Positions 41,759 through 52,067 of a DNA stretch of 64,000 bases are shown in pieces. The number at the start of each line of letters is the position of its first letter. The first letter of the stretch is position 1. This stretch comes from a bacterium. GTDB taxonomy: Bacteria > Zixibacteria > MSB-5A5 > GN15 > FEB-12. The stretch is taken from positions 62,001-126,000 of the forward strand of contig JAHLKV010000001.1 of the NCBI GenBank assembly GCA_020444475.1. The letters are read 5' to 3'. The notes beneath the pieces were generated by a model. The model saw nothing but the letters and a program-made list of their open reading frames with translations. It was not told the DNA's origin and searched no databases. The position numbers and the translations under genes were made by a program.

Positions 41759-41789
41759 CCGCTTTGGGGCTCCGACGATCCCAAAGCGG
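41759..41789 (-). terminator. Hairpin terminator after leuS
   Basis: CCGCTTTGGG (41759-41768) and CCCAAAGCGG (41780-41789) form a perfect 10-bp stem with an 11-base loop. On the minus strand it is followed by TTTCTGCC. It lies 17 bases past the leuS stop; the T run is short. Confidence 0.65.
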
Positions 41790-41806
41790 CTCCCGACGAA
41801 CGGCCT

Positions 41807-44293
41807 CTATCCCTTTACGACTATGTTCAACAGCCGACCCGGGACATATATCTTCTTGATGACCTGCCTGCCATCGGTGTGACCCTTCACGCGCTCCGAG
41901 TCAAACGCCACCTGCTCGACAGCGTCCTGCGAGGAATCCGCGGGTACATTAATAGAGTCTCTGAGCTTGCCGTTGACCTGAACCGCGATTTCGATCATAT
42001 CGCCGACAATCGCGTCCGGATCGAACTGCGGCCAGCCGGACCGGAACACCGAACCATCCATGCCAGACAGCGACCAGAGCTCTTCGGCGGTATGCGGGGC
42101 CAGTGGTGCGATCAACTGAATCGCCTTAAGGACGACAGAATCGTTGAGCTGGTCACTTGAGATCTTGTCCGGATCGTAGTCCCGAATGAGCTCCATGACT
42201 GCTGATATGGCCGTATTAAACTGCAGTCTCTCAAACGATTCACTGCATTTTTTAACCGTTTGGTTGAGCTTTACGTAGATATTGCGGTCAAATCCCGTCA
42301 GATCGTTGAGGTTGAAGTATTGCTTCAAGTCCGGCATGCTGGACCGATAGCTCTCAAGCAGCGGCAGCAGTTTGTTAATGAGGAACTTCTCGACCCCGGT
42401 AATGCCGTCCTCGCTCCACATGACTTCTTTGTCCGAGGGGGCCGTGAAAAACATAGCCAACCGGGCGACATCAATGCCGCGCTCTTCCATAACCGCGACA
42501 GGCGAGACGACATTCCCCTTGGATTTAGACATCACCTCACCGTGAGCGTCCATCACCATGCCGTGGTTGAACAGCCGGCGGGCCGGCTCATCGAAATCGA
42601 TCCAGCCGATATCCCGAAGGAACTTCGTAAAAAACCGGAAATAGATCAGGTGCCCGGTGGCGTGGGTGATCCCGCCGACATAGAGGTCGATCGGCATCCA
42701 GGCGTTGGCTTTCTCTCGGCTGAAGGGCTCTTTCTCGTTGTGCGGATCGACATACCGGAGCTGGTACCAGGACGAGCAGACGAAGGTGTCCATGGTATCC
42801 GGATCCCGTTCGGCCTTTCCCCCGCATTCGGGACAGGTGACATTCATGAACTCCGGGACATCGGCCAGCGGCGAGCGTCCCTTGGGGAGGTAATTCTCGA
42901 CTTTGGGCAGGGTAACCGGCAGCTGATCGTCGGGGACAGCCACGGGTCCGCATTTCTCGCAATGAACAATCGGAATCGGGCAGCCCCAGTAGCGCTGACG
43001 CGAAATCGACCAGTCTTTCAGCTTGTAGTTGGTCACCTTGCGGCCGATAGATTCTTTCTCAGCGAAATCGCTGACGGCGGCGATTGCTTCGGCGCCGGAC
43101 AGACCGTTGAATCTGTCGGAGTTCATCATCGGACCGTATTCGACGAATGCTTCGTCCAGTAAGGCGCCGTCAGTGACCGAATCGCCCCCGGACTGAATGA
43201 CGACTCTGATCGGCAGTTTGTATTTGCGGGCGAACGCAAAATCTCGAGTGTCGTGGGCCGGGACCGCCATGACTGCGCCGGTGCCATAGCCAGCCAGGAC
43301 ATAGTCGGCCACCCAGAGCTGAACTCGCTCGTTGGTGAACGGATTGATGGCGTACTTGCCCGTGAAGACGCCGTCCTTCTCGCCGGTGGCGGCGGCGCGA
43401 TCGATTTCAGATCGGGCGAGTGCTGTCTGACGGTAGTCCGCCACCATCTTGGCATGTTCTCCATCGAGCTTCAGGCGATCAATCAGATCGGACTCGGGGG
43501 CGATGGCCATATACGTCACACCGTAGATCGTATCGGGGCGGGTGGTGAAAATGGGCAGCTTCTCCCCCGTCTCTTCGATCACGAAGTCGACCTCCAGCCC
43601 GTGGGAGCGGCCGATCCACTCGCGCTGCATGGCCTTGACATTGTCCGGCCATTCGGGGAGTTTGTCGAGGTCATCGATCAACTGGTCGGCGTAGTCGGTG
43701 ATCTTGAAGTACCAGCCGACCAGTTCTTTCTTTTCGACTTTGGCGCCGGAGCGCTCTGCGAACCCGTCTTTGACCTGTTCGTTGGCCAGAACCGTCTTGT
43801 CGACGGGATCCCAATTCACCCAGCTTTTCTTGCGGACCGCGAGGCCGCGCTTAAACATCTGAATGAACATCCACTGCGTCCACTTGTAGTAGTCCGGCAG
43901 GCAGGATGCTATTTCGCGGCTCCAGTCAAACGATATACCGACTTTCTGGAGGGTCCGCTTGGAAACTTCGATATTCGACAGGGTCCATTCTTCGGGGTGA
44001 ATTCCGCGCTGGATAGCGGCCCGCTCCGCCGGTAGTCCAAAGGCGTCCCAACCGAACGGGTGCAGTACGTTTTTGCCCATCATCATCTGCTGACGGGCGA
44101 CAGCGTCGCCGATAATGTAGTTGCGAAAATGTCCCATGTGGATGTCGCCCGACGGGTAGGCGAACATCACGAGCATATAGAACTTGTTGTCCTTGTCGGG
44201 CAGATCAGCCGTGCGATACAGCTCGTCTTCGGCCCAGCGCTGCTGCCACTTGCTTTCGATCTGCTTGAAGTCTATGCGTTTCTTTTCGGCCAT
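41807..44293 (-). CDS. leuS: Leucyl-tRNA synthetase
   Basis: The 828-residue class I synthetase has HIGH in GDIHMGHFRNY and KMSKS as VMSKSKGNVVSP. The CP1 editing domain is present (TTRPDTIYGVTYMAIAPE, then GTGAVMAVPAHDTRDF). Two zinc-type CxxC knuckles (CEKCG and CPECGGKAE) sit in the catalytic core. The length is normal for bacterial LeuS. The gene stands alone, reading away from the deacetylase gene end, with its own terminator. Confidence 0.96.
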   Translation of the reverse strand: MAEKKRIDFKQIESKWQQRWAEDELYRTADLPDKDNKFYMLVMFAYPSGDIHMGHFRNYIIGDAVARQQMMMGKNVLHPFGWDAFGLPAERAAIQRGIHPEEWTLSNIEVSKRTLQKVGISFDWSREIASCLPDYYKWTQWMFIQMFKRGLAVRKKSWVNWDPVDKTVLANEQVKDGFAERSGAKVEKKELVGWYFKITDYADQLIDDLDKLPEWPDNVKAMQREWIGRSHGLEVDFVIEETGEKLPIFTTRPDTIYGVTYMAIAPESDLIDRLKLDGEHAKMVADYRQTALARSEIDRAAATGEKDGVFTGKYAINPFTNERVQLWVADYVLAGYGTGAVMAVPAHDTRDFAFARKYKLPIRVVIQSGGDSVTDGALLDEAFVEYGPMMNSDRFNGLSGAEAIAAVSDFAEKESIGRKVTNYKLKDWSISRQRYWGCPIPIVHCEKCGPVAVPDDQLPVTLPKVENYLPKGRSPLADVPEFMNVTCPECGGKAERDPDTMDTFVCSSWYQLRYVDPHNEKEPFSREKANAWMPIDLYVGGITHATGHLIYFRFFTKFLRDIGWIDFDEPARRLFNHGMVMDAHGEVMSKSKGNVVSPVAVMEERGIDVARLAMFFTAPSDKEVMWSEDGITGVEKFLINKLLPLLESYRSSMPDLKQYFNLNDLTGFDRNIYVKLNQTVKKCSESFERLQFNTAISAVMELIRDYDPDKISSDQLNDSVVLKAIQLIAPLAPHTAEELWSLSGMDGSVFRSGWPQFDPDAIVGDMIEIAVQVNGKLRDSINVPADSSQDAVEQVAFDSERVKGHTDGRQVIKKIYVPGRLLNIVVKG

Positions 44294-44395
44294 GGGAAAC
44301 TCCGGCTACGCGGTACCATACTCGGATAATTGGCGCGCATAATAACAAAATCGGATTCCACTGGCAAGGCTTTACTCCCGGACAGGCAGACCGAG

Positions 44396-45148
44396 TCACA
44401 TACCCCGCAGTCGGTTAAGCAGAATGGTCCCACCTGAGAGGGCGTGCGTGAGTTTGGCCGTGACGACCGCGACTCGGCGGCCCCGGATTCGGCGAACGAC
44501 GGCCCCGGGGCTATCGAATCCATAGACCGGCACACGCCCGGTTCGGAGGGGAGGATCCGAAGCAGCAGGTAACTTCATGGTGTAGCCGGTGGTATAGCCC
44601 GTCTGCCGCGCGAATTGCTCCACGCGTTCGTCGACGCGACCGAACGGATAGGATAGGTCGGTCACCCTCTCCCCCGTCGCCTGTTCGAGCTCAGCCTTGG
44701 ATTCCTGCAGCTCTCTTTTCAACTCACTCTCGGAGAGGCCTGTCATATCGCAATGGCTGTGACCATGAGAGCCAAACCGTACACCTATGCCTGCCAACTG
44801 ACGGATCTGTGCTCGACTGAGATGCGGTGTGTTCTGCATCAGGTGGCTGTAGTCCCAGCGGTTGGGCAGGCCGAGCCAGGCTGTCGGTACGAATACCAGA
44901 GGCGTGAGTCTGAAACGCTCCATCAGAGGCGGCAGACTGTCCGCGAGATGGGCGTAGCCATCGTCGAAAGTAAGCAACAGCCGTGGCCCTTCCGTGGCGC
45001 GCGACTCGTCAGCAAAAGAAAACCCCTGATCCGCCAGTCGGGTCAGGAGTTTGTACATCCGTCCGGGGCTGTAGTTGGTAGCGCCGAAACTGAATTTCGA
45101 CATCACCTTGTGGAAGGCTAGAACAATCGGTCGCTTGTCAGACAACAT
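44396..45148 (-). CDS. Polysaccharide deacetylase family protein
   Basis: The 250-residue NodB-fold protein has TFDDGY, carrying the catalytic base and metal-binding Asp, and SHGHSH supplying the metal-binding histidines. It also has LSYPFGRVDERV. It lacks a signal peptide and has the short arrangement seen in CE4-like proteins of lipid or glycan metabolism. Its start lies 11 bases inside the end of the M16 peptidase gene, so it is the last gene of the rimP-pnp cluster. The substrate is unknown. Confidence 0.85.
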   Translation of the reverse strand: MLSDKRPIVLAFHKVMSKFSFGATNYSPGRMYKLLTRLADQGFSFADESRATEGPRLLLTFDDGYAHLADSLPPLMERFRLTPLVFVPTAWLGLPNRWDYSHLMQNTPHLSRAQIRQLAGIGVRFGSHGHSHCDMTGLSESELKRELQESKAELEQATGERVTDLSYPFGRVDERVEQFARQTGYTTGYTMKLPAASDPPLRTGRVPVYGFDSPGAVVRRIRGRRVAVVTAKLTHALSGGTILLNRLRGM

Positions 45149-46412
45149 CCTTCAACACGTCTTTTTTGACGGGTCCCAGAACGGATACCGCCATCTGCTC
45201 GTCATCGAGGACTTCGTTGGCCATGCGCAGAACATCGGACGCAGTCACCTGATCGATCGCCTTGAGCGTTTCCTGCAAGGAGACGTATCGTCCGTGCATC
45301 AGCTCCAGCCGGGCGATGCGACTCATCCGGCTGTAGGTGGATTCCATCCCGAGAATCATCTGCCCCTTGATCTGCTCTTTGACCTGCTCGACGCGAACTT
45401 TCGGCAGACGGTTTTTTCGCACCTTCGAGAATTCACGGCGAATGATCTCCATCGCTTTCGGCAGATACTTGCCGTCGGTGGCAAGATACGTCCCGAACAC
45501 TCCGGAGTCGCGATAGAAGTCGTGGAAGCAATAGACGGTGTAAGCCAGTCCGCGCTCTTCACGAATCTTCTGGAACAGCACCGACGACATCCCACCGCCG
45601 AGATATGCAGTCAGCGTCGTCAACGGCATGCGGTCCAGCGAGCCGTACGGAACACCGGGAAAGCCGACCAGAACGTGGGTCTGGGTGCCCTTGTCTCGGA
45701 CGACATCAACTCTCTTTCGGACGGCACGCTGAGCGGCGGCCGGTTCCGGAGAGACGCCCTCGCCGAAGACGAAGCGCTCCCTGGCAAGCTTCACCAGCTT
45801 GCGATGAGAGACCGCACCGCTGGCCGCAACCACCACCGAGCCGGTCTGATAGTTCCGCCGGTAATAGTCGAGCATACGCTTGCGGGACATGCCGGAGATG
45901 GTCGCCTCGTTCCCCATGATGGGATTCCCCAGCGGATGCACCCCCCAGTAGGTGCGGGAGAACTGGTCGAAGATCTTATCGACCGGATTGTCGAGCGATT
46001 CCTTGATCTCTTCGACGATCACCGTCTTCTCGCGCTTGAGGTTGTGCGCGGTCATGCTGGGATTGCAGGCGAGATCAGCGAGCACATCCACCGCCACCGG
46101 CAGGTGTTCGTCGAGAATGCGCGCCGTATAGCAGGTCTGCTCCCGCGACGTCCAGCCATTGAGGCTTCCTCCCACCGATTCGAGGGATGATGCTATCTGA
46201 CGGGCGGTACGACGTTTCGTTCCTTTGAACACCATGTGTTCGATCAGGTGGGAGACGCCGTTCTCGGGATCGGACTCGTTGCGCGAGCCGACATCGATCC
46301 ATACGCCCAGCGAGACAGACCGAACGGCCGGCAGGGTCTCGGTGATCACCCGCAGGCCGTTCGAAAGTGTCGTCTTGCTGAATTCGCTTTTGGTTGTCTG
46401 TCTAAGTGCCAT
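45138..46412 (-). CDS. M16 family zinc peptidase (processing-peptidase-like)
   Basis: The 424-residue protein has the inverted zinc motif H55-L-I-E-H59 and downstream glutamates in REKTVIVEEIKES. The opening TTLSNGLRVITETLP matches the mitochondrial-processing-peptidase-like/YmxG group found next to pnp in many bacteria. Only one protein is present, so it probably forms a homodimer. It is 26 bases downstream of pnp and overlaps the deacetylase gene. Confidence 0.9.
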   Translation of the reverse strand: MALRQTTKSEFSKTTLSNGLRVITETLPAVRSVSLGVWIDVGSRNESDPENGVSHLIEHMVFKGTKRRTARQIASSLESVGGSLNGWTSREQTCYTARILDEHLPVAVDVLADLACNPSMTAHNLKREKTVIVEEIKESLDNPVDKIFDQFSRTYWGVHPLGNPIMGNEATISGMSRKRMLDYYRRNYQTGSVVVAASGAVSHRKLVKLARERFVFGEGVSPEPAAAQRAVRKRVDVVRDKGTQTHVLVGFPGVPYGSLDRMPLTTLTAYLGGGMSSVLFQKIREERGLAYTVYCFHDFYRDSGVFGTYLATDGKYLPKAMEIIRREFSKVRKNRLPKVRVEQVKEQIKGQMILGMESTYSRMSRIARLELMHGRYVSLQETLKAIDQVTASDVLRMANEVLDDEQMAVSVLGPVKKDVLKDVV

Positions 46413-46438
46413 TAACCTCTCATTCCGGGGGCTGTGCC

Positions 46439-48547
46439 TTAATCGCGCCGGCTGGTGCTGGGCTGGTTGCTGCCCTGCAGCAGCGCCTTGCGCGACAGGC
46501 GAATCTTGCCGTCCCGGTCGATATTGATGACCTTCACTTCCATACGATCGCCGACACGACAGATATCTTCGACCTTGTTCACGCGCTGCGTGTCAAGCTC
46601 GGAGATATGCACCAGGCCGTCCGTACCCGGAAGGATCTCGACAAAGGCGCCAAAGTCGGTGACGCGGCGGACGATGCCGTTGTAGACCCGGTCAAGTTCG
46701 GCCTCTTCGGTCAGCGCCTTCACGCGCGCCAGTGCGGCCTGTCCGGCGGCCCCGTCAACACTCGCGATCAACACCGTACCGTCATCGTTGATGTCGATCT
46801 TGGCGCCGGTTTCTTCGACAATGCTGCGAATAACCTTGCCGCCGGGACCGATAACATCGCCGATTTTCGACGGATTGATCTTGATCGTGATAATGCGCGG
46901 TGCGAACTCGGAGAGCTGCTCGCGGTGCTTGGAGATGGTAGCGTTCATTTTGTCGAGAATGAACAGCCGCGCCCTGCGGGCTTTGTCCAGCGCCATGCGC
47001 ATGGTGTCGATATCGAGGCCGGTGATCTTGATATCCATCTGGATGGCGTTGACGCCATCCTTCGTGCCGGCCACCTTGAAGTCCATGTCCCCGAAATGAT
47101 CCTCGTCGCCGAGGATATCGGTCAGCACGACCGTCTTGTTGTCCGACTTGATCAGGCCCATGGCGATACCGGCGACGGCCGTCTTGATCGGCACGCCGGC
47201 GTCCATGAGCGAGAGCGAACCGCCGCAGACCGAAGCCATCGAAGACGATCCGTTGGACTCCATGATATCGGAGACAACCCGCACCGTGTACGGAAAGGCC
47301 TCTTCGTTTGGAATGACCGGAACAAGGGACCGCTCAGCGAGGTTACCGTGACCGATCTCACGACGGGAGGTGCCGCGAATCGGTTTGGTCTCGCCGGTCG
47401 AGAAGGGCGGGAAGTTGTAATGGAGCATGTAGCTCTTGGTCGACTCCCCTTCGAGTTCGTCGAGCCGCTGCTCGTCGTACTTGGTGCCCAGGGTGGTCGC
47501 GACCAGCGCCTGGGTCTGGCCGCGCGTAAACAACGCCGAACCATGGGCACGCGGCAGGACGCCAACTTCGCAGGTAATCTCACGAATATCGTCCGGACCG
47601 CGACCGTCGATTCGCTTCTCCTCGGTGAGGATCATTTTGCGGGCCGACGCGCTGTCGAGATCGTGCAGGATGTTCTTGATGTCGCCATCGCTGTCTTCGA
47701 ATTCTTCCGCCAGCGCTTCGAGAACTTCCTTCTCGATTTCTTTCTTGCGCTTGCGGCGGTCTTCCTTGACGACGATATGGTTCGCTTCGTCGAACTTGTC
47801 GCCAGCCAGTTCGGTCACGCGTTCGATCAGCGGCTGCTCTATGGCGACCGGCGTGTATTCGAACCTCTCCTTGCCGCACATGCCTTTGAGCTCTTCGATC
47901 TTCTCGACGATCGCCTTGATGTGATCGTGGCCGAAGGTCAAAGCGCCGATCAGGTCCTCTTCGCTGACTTCACGACCGCCGCCCTCGACCATCGTGATGG
48001 CGTCGGCAGACCCGGCCATGACGATCGTCAGGTCACTCTCTTCGAGCTGCTCGACCGTCGGGAAGACGACGTACTGCCCGTCGACTCTGCCCACGCGCAC
48101 GCCGGCAACCGTCTTGGAAATTGGGACGTCGGAGATGGCGATGGCCGCAGCCGTGCCGGTCAGGGCAAGGACGTCGGTATCGTTTTGCTGGTCGTGGGAG
48201 ATGACAAAATTAATACACTGGGTCTCTCCACGGAAGTCATCCGGGAAGAGGGGGCGAATCGGACGGTCGATGATACGCGCCGAGAGAATCTCTTTTTCCG
48301 AAGGCCGTCCTTCGCGCTTGAAAAAGCCGCCGGGGATTTTGCCCGCCGAGTAGGCTTTCTCCCGATACTCCACCGTCAGCGGGAAAAAGTCAAATCCCTG
48401 CCTCGGTTCGGTATCGGCGCAGACGGTCGATATCACCATCGAGTCGGCCAGTCTGACGGTGACAGCGCCGTTGGCCTGTTTGGCCATTTTACCGCTCTCG
48501 ATGGTCAACGTGCGACCACCGATTTCTAACTCAACTGAATATACCAT
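46439..48547 (-). CDS. pnp: Polyribonucleotide nucleotidyltransferase (PNPase)
   Basis: The 702-residue protein has two RNase PH-like cores, the second with RREIGHGNLAERSL and SSSMASVCGGSLSLMDAGVP. A KH domain with the GxxG loop (KIGDVIGPGGKVIRSI) and an S1 domain (YNGIVRRVTDFGAFVEILPG) follow. It degrades RNA 3' to 5' by phosphorolysis. It follows rpsO by 12 bases, the classic rpsO-pnp order. Confidence 0.96.
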   Translation of the reverse strand: MVYSVELEIGGRTLTIESGKMAKQANGAVTVRLADSMVISTVCADTEPRQGFDFFPLTVEYREKAYSAGKIPGGFFKREGRPSEKEILSARIIDRPIRPLFPDDFRGETQCINFVISHDQQNDTDVLALTGTAAAIAISDVPISKTVAGVRVGRVDGQYVVFPTVEQLEESDLTIVMAGSADAITMVEGGGREVSEEDLIGALTFGHDHIKAIVEKIEELKGMCGKERFEYTPVAIEQPLIERVTELAGDKFDEANHIVVKEDRRKRKKEIEKEVLEALAEEFEDSDGDIKNILHDLDSASARKMILTEEKRIDGRGPDDIREITCEVGVLPRAHGSALFTRGQTQALVATTLGTKYDEQRLDELEGESTKSYMLHYNFPPFSTGETKPIRGTSRREIGHGNLAERSLVPVIPNEEAFPYTVRVVSDIMESNGSSSMASVCGGSLSLMDAGVPIKTAVAGIAMGLIKSDNKTVVLTDILGDEDHFGDMDFKVAGTKDGVNAIQMDIKITGLDIDTMRMALDKARRARLFILDKMNATISKHREQLSEFAPRIITIKINPSKIGDVIGPGGKVIRSIVEETGAKIDINDDGTVLIASVDGAAGQAALARVKALTEEAELDRVYNGIVRRVTDFGAFVEILPGTDGLVHISELDTQRVNKVEDICRVGDRMEVKVINIDRDGKIRLSRKALLQGSNQPSTSRRD

Positions 48548-48559
48548 GCAAATGTTTCC

Positions 48560-48829
48560 TTACCGCCGCAGGCCGAGTCTCGAGATGACGTCGCGATAGC
48601 TTTCGATGTCGCGATCGGCCAGATAATCGAGAAGGCGTCGACGCTGCCCGACCAGCTTCAACAGGCCATGCCGGGTGTGAAAATCCTTCTTGTGCATCTT
48701 AAGATGATCCGTCAGGTACGCGATCCGCTCGGTCAGCAGAGCGATCTGTACCTCGGGCGAACCCGTGTCACTGTCGTGCAGCTTGTGCTTGTCGACAATC
48801 TCTGCCTTTTGCTCCTTGTTCAAAGGCAT
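48560..48829 (-). CDS. rpsO: 30S ribosomal protein S15
   Basis: The 89-residue protein contains [19 protein letters not shown] and [28 protein letters not shown], diagnostic of S15. The start ATG at 48829 lies ten bases inside the ribF reading frame, and GAAGGAG, seven bases before it, is coded by the end of ribF. Translation is therefore coupled. It binds 16S rRNA during small-subunit assembly. Confidence 0.97.
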   Translation of the reverse strand: MPLNKEQKAEIVDKHKLHDSDTGSPEVQIALLTERIAYLTDHLKMHKKDFHTRHGLLKLVGQRRRLLDYLADRDIESYRDVISRLGLRR

Positions 48830-49773
48830 TTCCGTTCTCCTTCAGATAATATGTTCAGTACTTGCGTTTTATCTTTTTCTATCTGCTCCACCAGCGCGCG
48901 GGTGGAGTCGTACTTTCGGTTCTCCCGAATATAGCGCGAGGGATACACGATGATTTCTTCATCGTAGATGTCCCTGTCGAACTCGAAAATGTTCGCCTCG
49001 ACCGTCACCCGGGCATTCGGGTTGAAATGATTCTGCCCGATAAACATCATGCCGCAGTGTGACTCGCCGCCGACTTCGACCCAGCACGCATACACGCCGT
49101 CGGTCGGCAGCAGCTTTCTATCCGAATACTTCACGTTGGCGGTCGGATAGCCGAGCTTTCGCCCCAGACCGATACCGCGCTCTACCGTTCCGTATATCGC
49201 ATATTCGTGGCCGAGAAGCTTCACCGCTTCGTTGAATCGGCCCTCAATCAACGCCCGTCGAATCCGCGAGGACGAGACAGCCTGTCCATCGACAATGACC
49301 GGCGGCACGACGTCGACATCGAATCCGAACTGTTCGCCCATGGAGCCCAGCGAGTCGATCGTTCCGGCCCGGTCGCGGCCGAACTGGTGATCGTAACCGA
49401 CAATCACGCGCTTGACACCGACGGTTTCGACCAACACTCGCTTGACGAACTCCTCGGCCGACCAGCTTCGCAGTTCATCGTTGAACTCCAGCACCAATGC
49501 GTGACCGTCGAGGAAATCCGGTATGAATCTGATCTTCTCCTCGATGGTCGTCAGGAGCATGGGCGGATCGTTCGGTGTCACGACCACGCGCGGATGCGGA
49601 TGGAAGGTCACCAGAACCGGTTCCAGGTCGTGCCGCATCGCGTAATCGCGTACCCGACAGAGAATCTCCTGGTGACCCCGATGAATACCGTCGAACGTCC
49701 CCAGTGTCGCCACCGCCCCGCGATCGTTGCTTCTCGTATAATTGTCGAGTCCGCGAATGAAGCTGGTGGTCAA
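48820..49773 (-). CDS. ribF: Bifunctional riboflavin kinase / FAD synthetase
   Basis: The 317-residue protein has an N-terminal nucleotidyltransferase domain ([25 protein letters not shown]) and a C-terminal riboflavin kinase domain ([26 protein letters not shown]). It makes FMN and FAD in the cytoplasm. Its ATG overlaps the truB stop by four bases and its end overlaps rpsO. The truB-ribF-rpsO order is common in bacteria. Confidence 0.95.
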   Translation of the reverse strand: MTTSFIRGLDNYTRSNDRGAVATLGTFDGIHRGHQEILCRVRDYAMRHDLEPVLVTFHPHPRVVVTPNDPPMLLTTIEEKIRFIPDFLDGHALVLEFNDELRSWSAEEFVKRVLVETVGVKRVIVGYDHQFGRDRAGTIDSLGSMGEQFGFDVDVVPPVIVDGQAVSSSRIRRALIEGRFNEAVKLLGHEYAIYGTVERGIGLGRKLGYPTANVKYSDRKLLPTDGVYACWVEVGGESHCGMMFIGQNHFNPNARVTVEANIFEFDRDIYDEEIIVYPSRYIRENRKYDSTRALVEQIEKDKTQVLNILSEGERKCL

Positions 49774-50720
49774 TTCAGAACTCTGTCGTAACTAAAAAGT
49801 TCACTATTGTCCGGACCGTCACACGCATCGGAAGCTATCACCGCGCGTCCCACAGCCAGACAATCGCCATTTCTGTTTCTCAGTATCACCGTCTCGCCGG
49901 CGTCAAATGTGCCGTCGATACGGACAACGTCCGATCGCCGTACCGGCGGTCCCTGAACCAGCCGCACGGCGAGATCGTCCGATATCTCGATTGCCGGGAA
50001 CGGGAGGACCCGTCCGATCGGCAGTAAGTGCTTTTCTAACTCAGAGTTAGAGTGCAATCGGTTAATATCATCCAAAGTCAGGGAATCGTCAAGAGAGAAT
50101 ATCCCGAGTTTCGTTCTTTTCAAACCGGCCAGATATGCCCCGCAGCCGAGTGCCTGCCCCAAGTCGTGGGCCAGGCTCCTGATGTATGTCCCTTTGCCAC
50201 AACGAATTGTAACCTTCAGGTCGGGCGAGCACCAACTCTGCAGTTCAATCTCATGAATAGTGACTTTCCGAACCGGCAGCTGCTCTATCTCACGACCTTT
50301 CCGGGCGTCCTTGTAGAGTCTCCGTCCGTTGACCTGAACTGCCGAAAACGGCGGCACGGTCTGGTCTATCTCTCCCCTGAATCGGGCGAGCGCCTCGGTA
50401 AGCTGCTCTTCCGACAAATCCTCGGAAAGCGCCGAAACGGCGTCTGGATCAACTCCCTCGGAGTCGTACGTGGATGACGTAAAACCAAGCCGGATGGTGG
50501 CTTCGTATGTCTTTTCCTCAACCGCGAGGTAACGGGAGATCTTGGTAGCCCGTCCGAGGCAGATGACCAGGAGCCCCTCAGCCAACGGATCAAGTGTCCC
50601 GGTGTGGCCGCCCCCTTTCTGGCCGATCATCCGACGAACAGCATAGATGGCGTCGTGGCTGGACATCCCCACCGGCTTGTTCAGCAGCAACACCCCATGC
50701 AGCCGGTCATCGGTCATCAA
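49770..50720 (-). CDS. truB: tRNA pseudouridine-55 synthase
   Basis: The 316-residue protein has the catalytic Asp in GHTGTLDPLAEGLLVICLG and NKPVGMSSHDAIYAVRR at the start. RCGKGTYIRSLAHDLGQAL is the second signature. A C-terminal PUA-like domain is present (LLPIGRVLPFPAIEI). It modifies U55 in the T loop of tRNAs. It overlaps nrnA by 14 bases and ribF by four. Confidence 0.95.
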   Translation of the reverse strand: MMTDDRLHGVLLLNKPVGMSSHDAIYAVRRMIGQKGGGHTGTLDPLAEGLLVICLGRATKISRYLAVEEKTYEATIRLGFTSSTYDSEGVDPDAVSALSEDLSEEQLTEALARFRGEIDQTVPPFSAVQVNGRRLYKDARKGREIEQLPVRKVTIHEIELQSWCSPDLKVTIRCGKGTYIRSLAHDLGQALGCGAYLAGLKRTKLGIFSLDDSLTLDDINRLHSNSELEKHLLPIGRVLPFPAIEISDDLAVRLVQGPPVRRSDVVRIDGTFDAGETVILRNRNGDCLAVGRAVIASDACDGPDNSELFSYDRVLN

Positions 50721-51717
50721 TCGCCTTCTCCAGGAGGGTCAGCAGGGTCGCCTTAGCCTCCTTCATCGGCTGCTCGATCATGCAGCCGGCCGCCGCGAAG
50801 TGCCCCCCACCCCCGAACTGCCGGGCGATTTCCCCGACATTCACACCGTTCTTGGACCGCAGTGACACTTTGGTCGCGCTCTCTCCCGCCTCCTTAAGAA
50901 ACGCTCCGGCCAGCACACCCCGTCCGTACAGAGTGAAGTCGACGACACCTTCGGCTTCGGATATCCCGGCGCCGGTCTCGTTGAGCATCTCGGACGACAT
51001 GGAAAGCAGACACACGCGATTGTCGAGATGGAACTCGACGGTATTGAGGATGCGACCCATCAGCGCCACGGTCGACGGGCGCATATCGTAATAGACTTTG
51101 TCACAGATTCGTCGCGGATCGGCGCCGGCCTCGATTAATGCTCCGCCGATTTCCATGGTGCGGCGGGTAGTCGACGGATACCGGAACCGGCCGGTGTCAG
51201 TCATGATCGCCGTATACAGTGCGGTCGCCATCTCTTTCGAGATCGGTTGGTCGACAGCCTGGAGATACTCGAAGATCATCTCCCCTACCGATGACATCTC
51301 CGTCTCGATCCAATTGATAGTGCCGAGTTCAAGCGCATCGGGGTGATGATCGATATTGATGATTTCCACTCCGTTCGTCAGGAATTTCGCGGAGGATCCG
51401 GCCCGATGGAGACTGGGGCACTCGAGCAGAACCGCCGTATCGACGGCGAAATCCTCGGGGAGTTCTTCGGCCCTTCGTATGTTCTCGACACCGGGGAGGA
51501 AGGCATACTTCTCGGGGACCTCGGAATCTCGGAGGAGATATACTTCCTTGCCTATTTTCCCAAGATATTCCCCGAGAGCCAGCTGCGAGCCGAGCGCATC
51601 GCCATCCGGGTCCAGGTGGGACACCACAAAAATCTTGTGCGCCGCTTCGAGGCGCGAGCGGATCCGCCGGAAGATGTCGCGGCGCTTGTCAGTCAGAGTC
51701 GTCGTCTTTGCGTTCAC
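50707..51717 (-). CDS. nrnA: DHH-family oligoribonuclease / pAp phosphatase (NrnA-like)
   Basis: The 336-residue protein has the DHH metal motifs SHLDPDGDALGSQLALG, LLECPSLHRAG and NIDHHPDAL. The DHHA1 tail contains SLRSKNGVNVGEIARQFGGGGHFAAAG. It degrades very short RNAs and/or dephosphorylates 3'-phosphoadenosine 5'-phosphate. Its start overlaps the end of rbfA by 29 bases, which is long but consistent with the co-directional packing here. The symbol follows the position between rbfA and truB. Confidence 0.9.
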   Translation of the reverse strand: MNAKTTTLTDKRRDIFRRIRSRLEAAHKIFVVSHLDPDGDALGSQLALGEYLGKIGKEVYLLRDSEVPEKYAFLPGVENIRRAEELPEDFAVDTAVLLECPSLHRAGSSAKFLTNGVEIINIDHHPDALELGTINWIETEMSSVGEMIFEYLQAVDQPISKEMATALYTAIMTDTGRFRYPSTTRRTMEIGGALIEAGADPRRICDKVYYDMRPSTVALMGRILNTVEFHLDNRVCLLSMSSEMLNETGAGISEAEGVVDFTLYGRGVLAGAFLKEAGESATKVSLRSKNGVNVGEIARQFGGGGHFAAAGCMIEQPMKEAKATLLTLLEKAIDDR

Positions 51718-52057
51718 GGTTGAGTTCGTTTAGGAGCCTCTCGATACGAATACTGTCTTCGATCGACTTGTCGAAGACGAATCGAAACTCGGGAATATGT
51801 CGCATGCGCAGTCCCTTGCCGATTCGCGCCCTGATATGAGGGGCTTCGCGCAGGAAGTATTCGGCCAAATGCGCTCGTTCCTCGTCGGTTCCGAAGCAGG
51901 AATAATAGACCTTCGCATAGCGAAGATCGGTGGTCAGGTCGACCCGGGTAAAGGTCAGCATGCCGGGGATCGGTGGCTGCAGTTCGGACTCGAAGAGCTG
52001 CGAGATATCGCGCAGTATCTGGCCGCTAAGGCGGTCGGAGCGTTTGTACTGTCGCAT
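51689..52057 (-). CDS. rbfA: 30S ribosome-binding factor A
   Basis: The 122-residue KH-type fold protein begins YKRSDRLSGQILRDISQLF and contains LTFTRVDLTTDLRYAKVYY and RMRHIPEFRFVFD, matching RbfA. It helps 16S rRNA 5' end maturation. It follows infB by ten bases, as in most bacteria, and is followed by nrnA. The acidic tail ends RERKDDDSD. Confidence 0.94.
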   Translation of the reverse strand: MRQYKRSDRLSGQILRDISQLFESELQPPIPGMLTFTRVDLTTDLRYAKVYYSCFGTDEERAHLAEYFLREAPHIRARIGKGLRMRHIPEFRFVFDKSIEDSIRIERLLNELNRERKDDDSD

Positions 52058-52067
52058 GTCCGCTTGT

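Noticed and set aside
46406..48529. 707-codon frame on the plus strand
   Set aside because: It lies opposite pnp with matching codon phase. The pnp product is a full-length, highly conserved enzyme.
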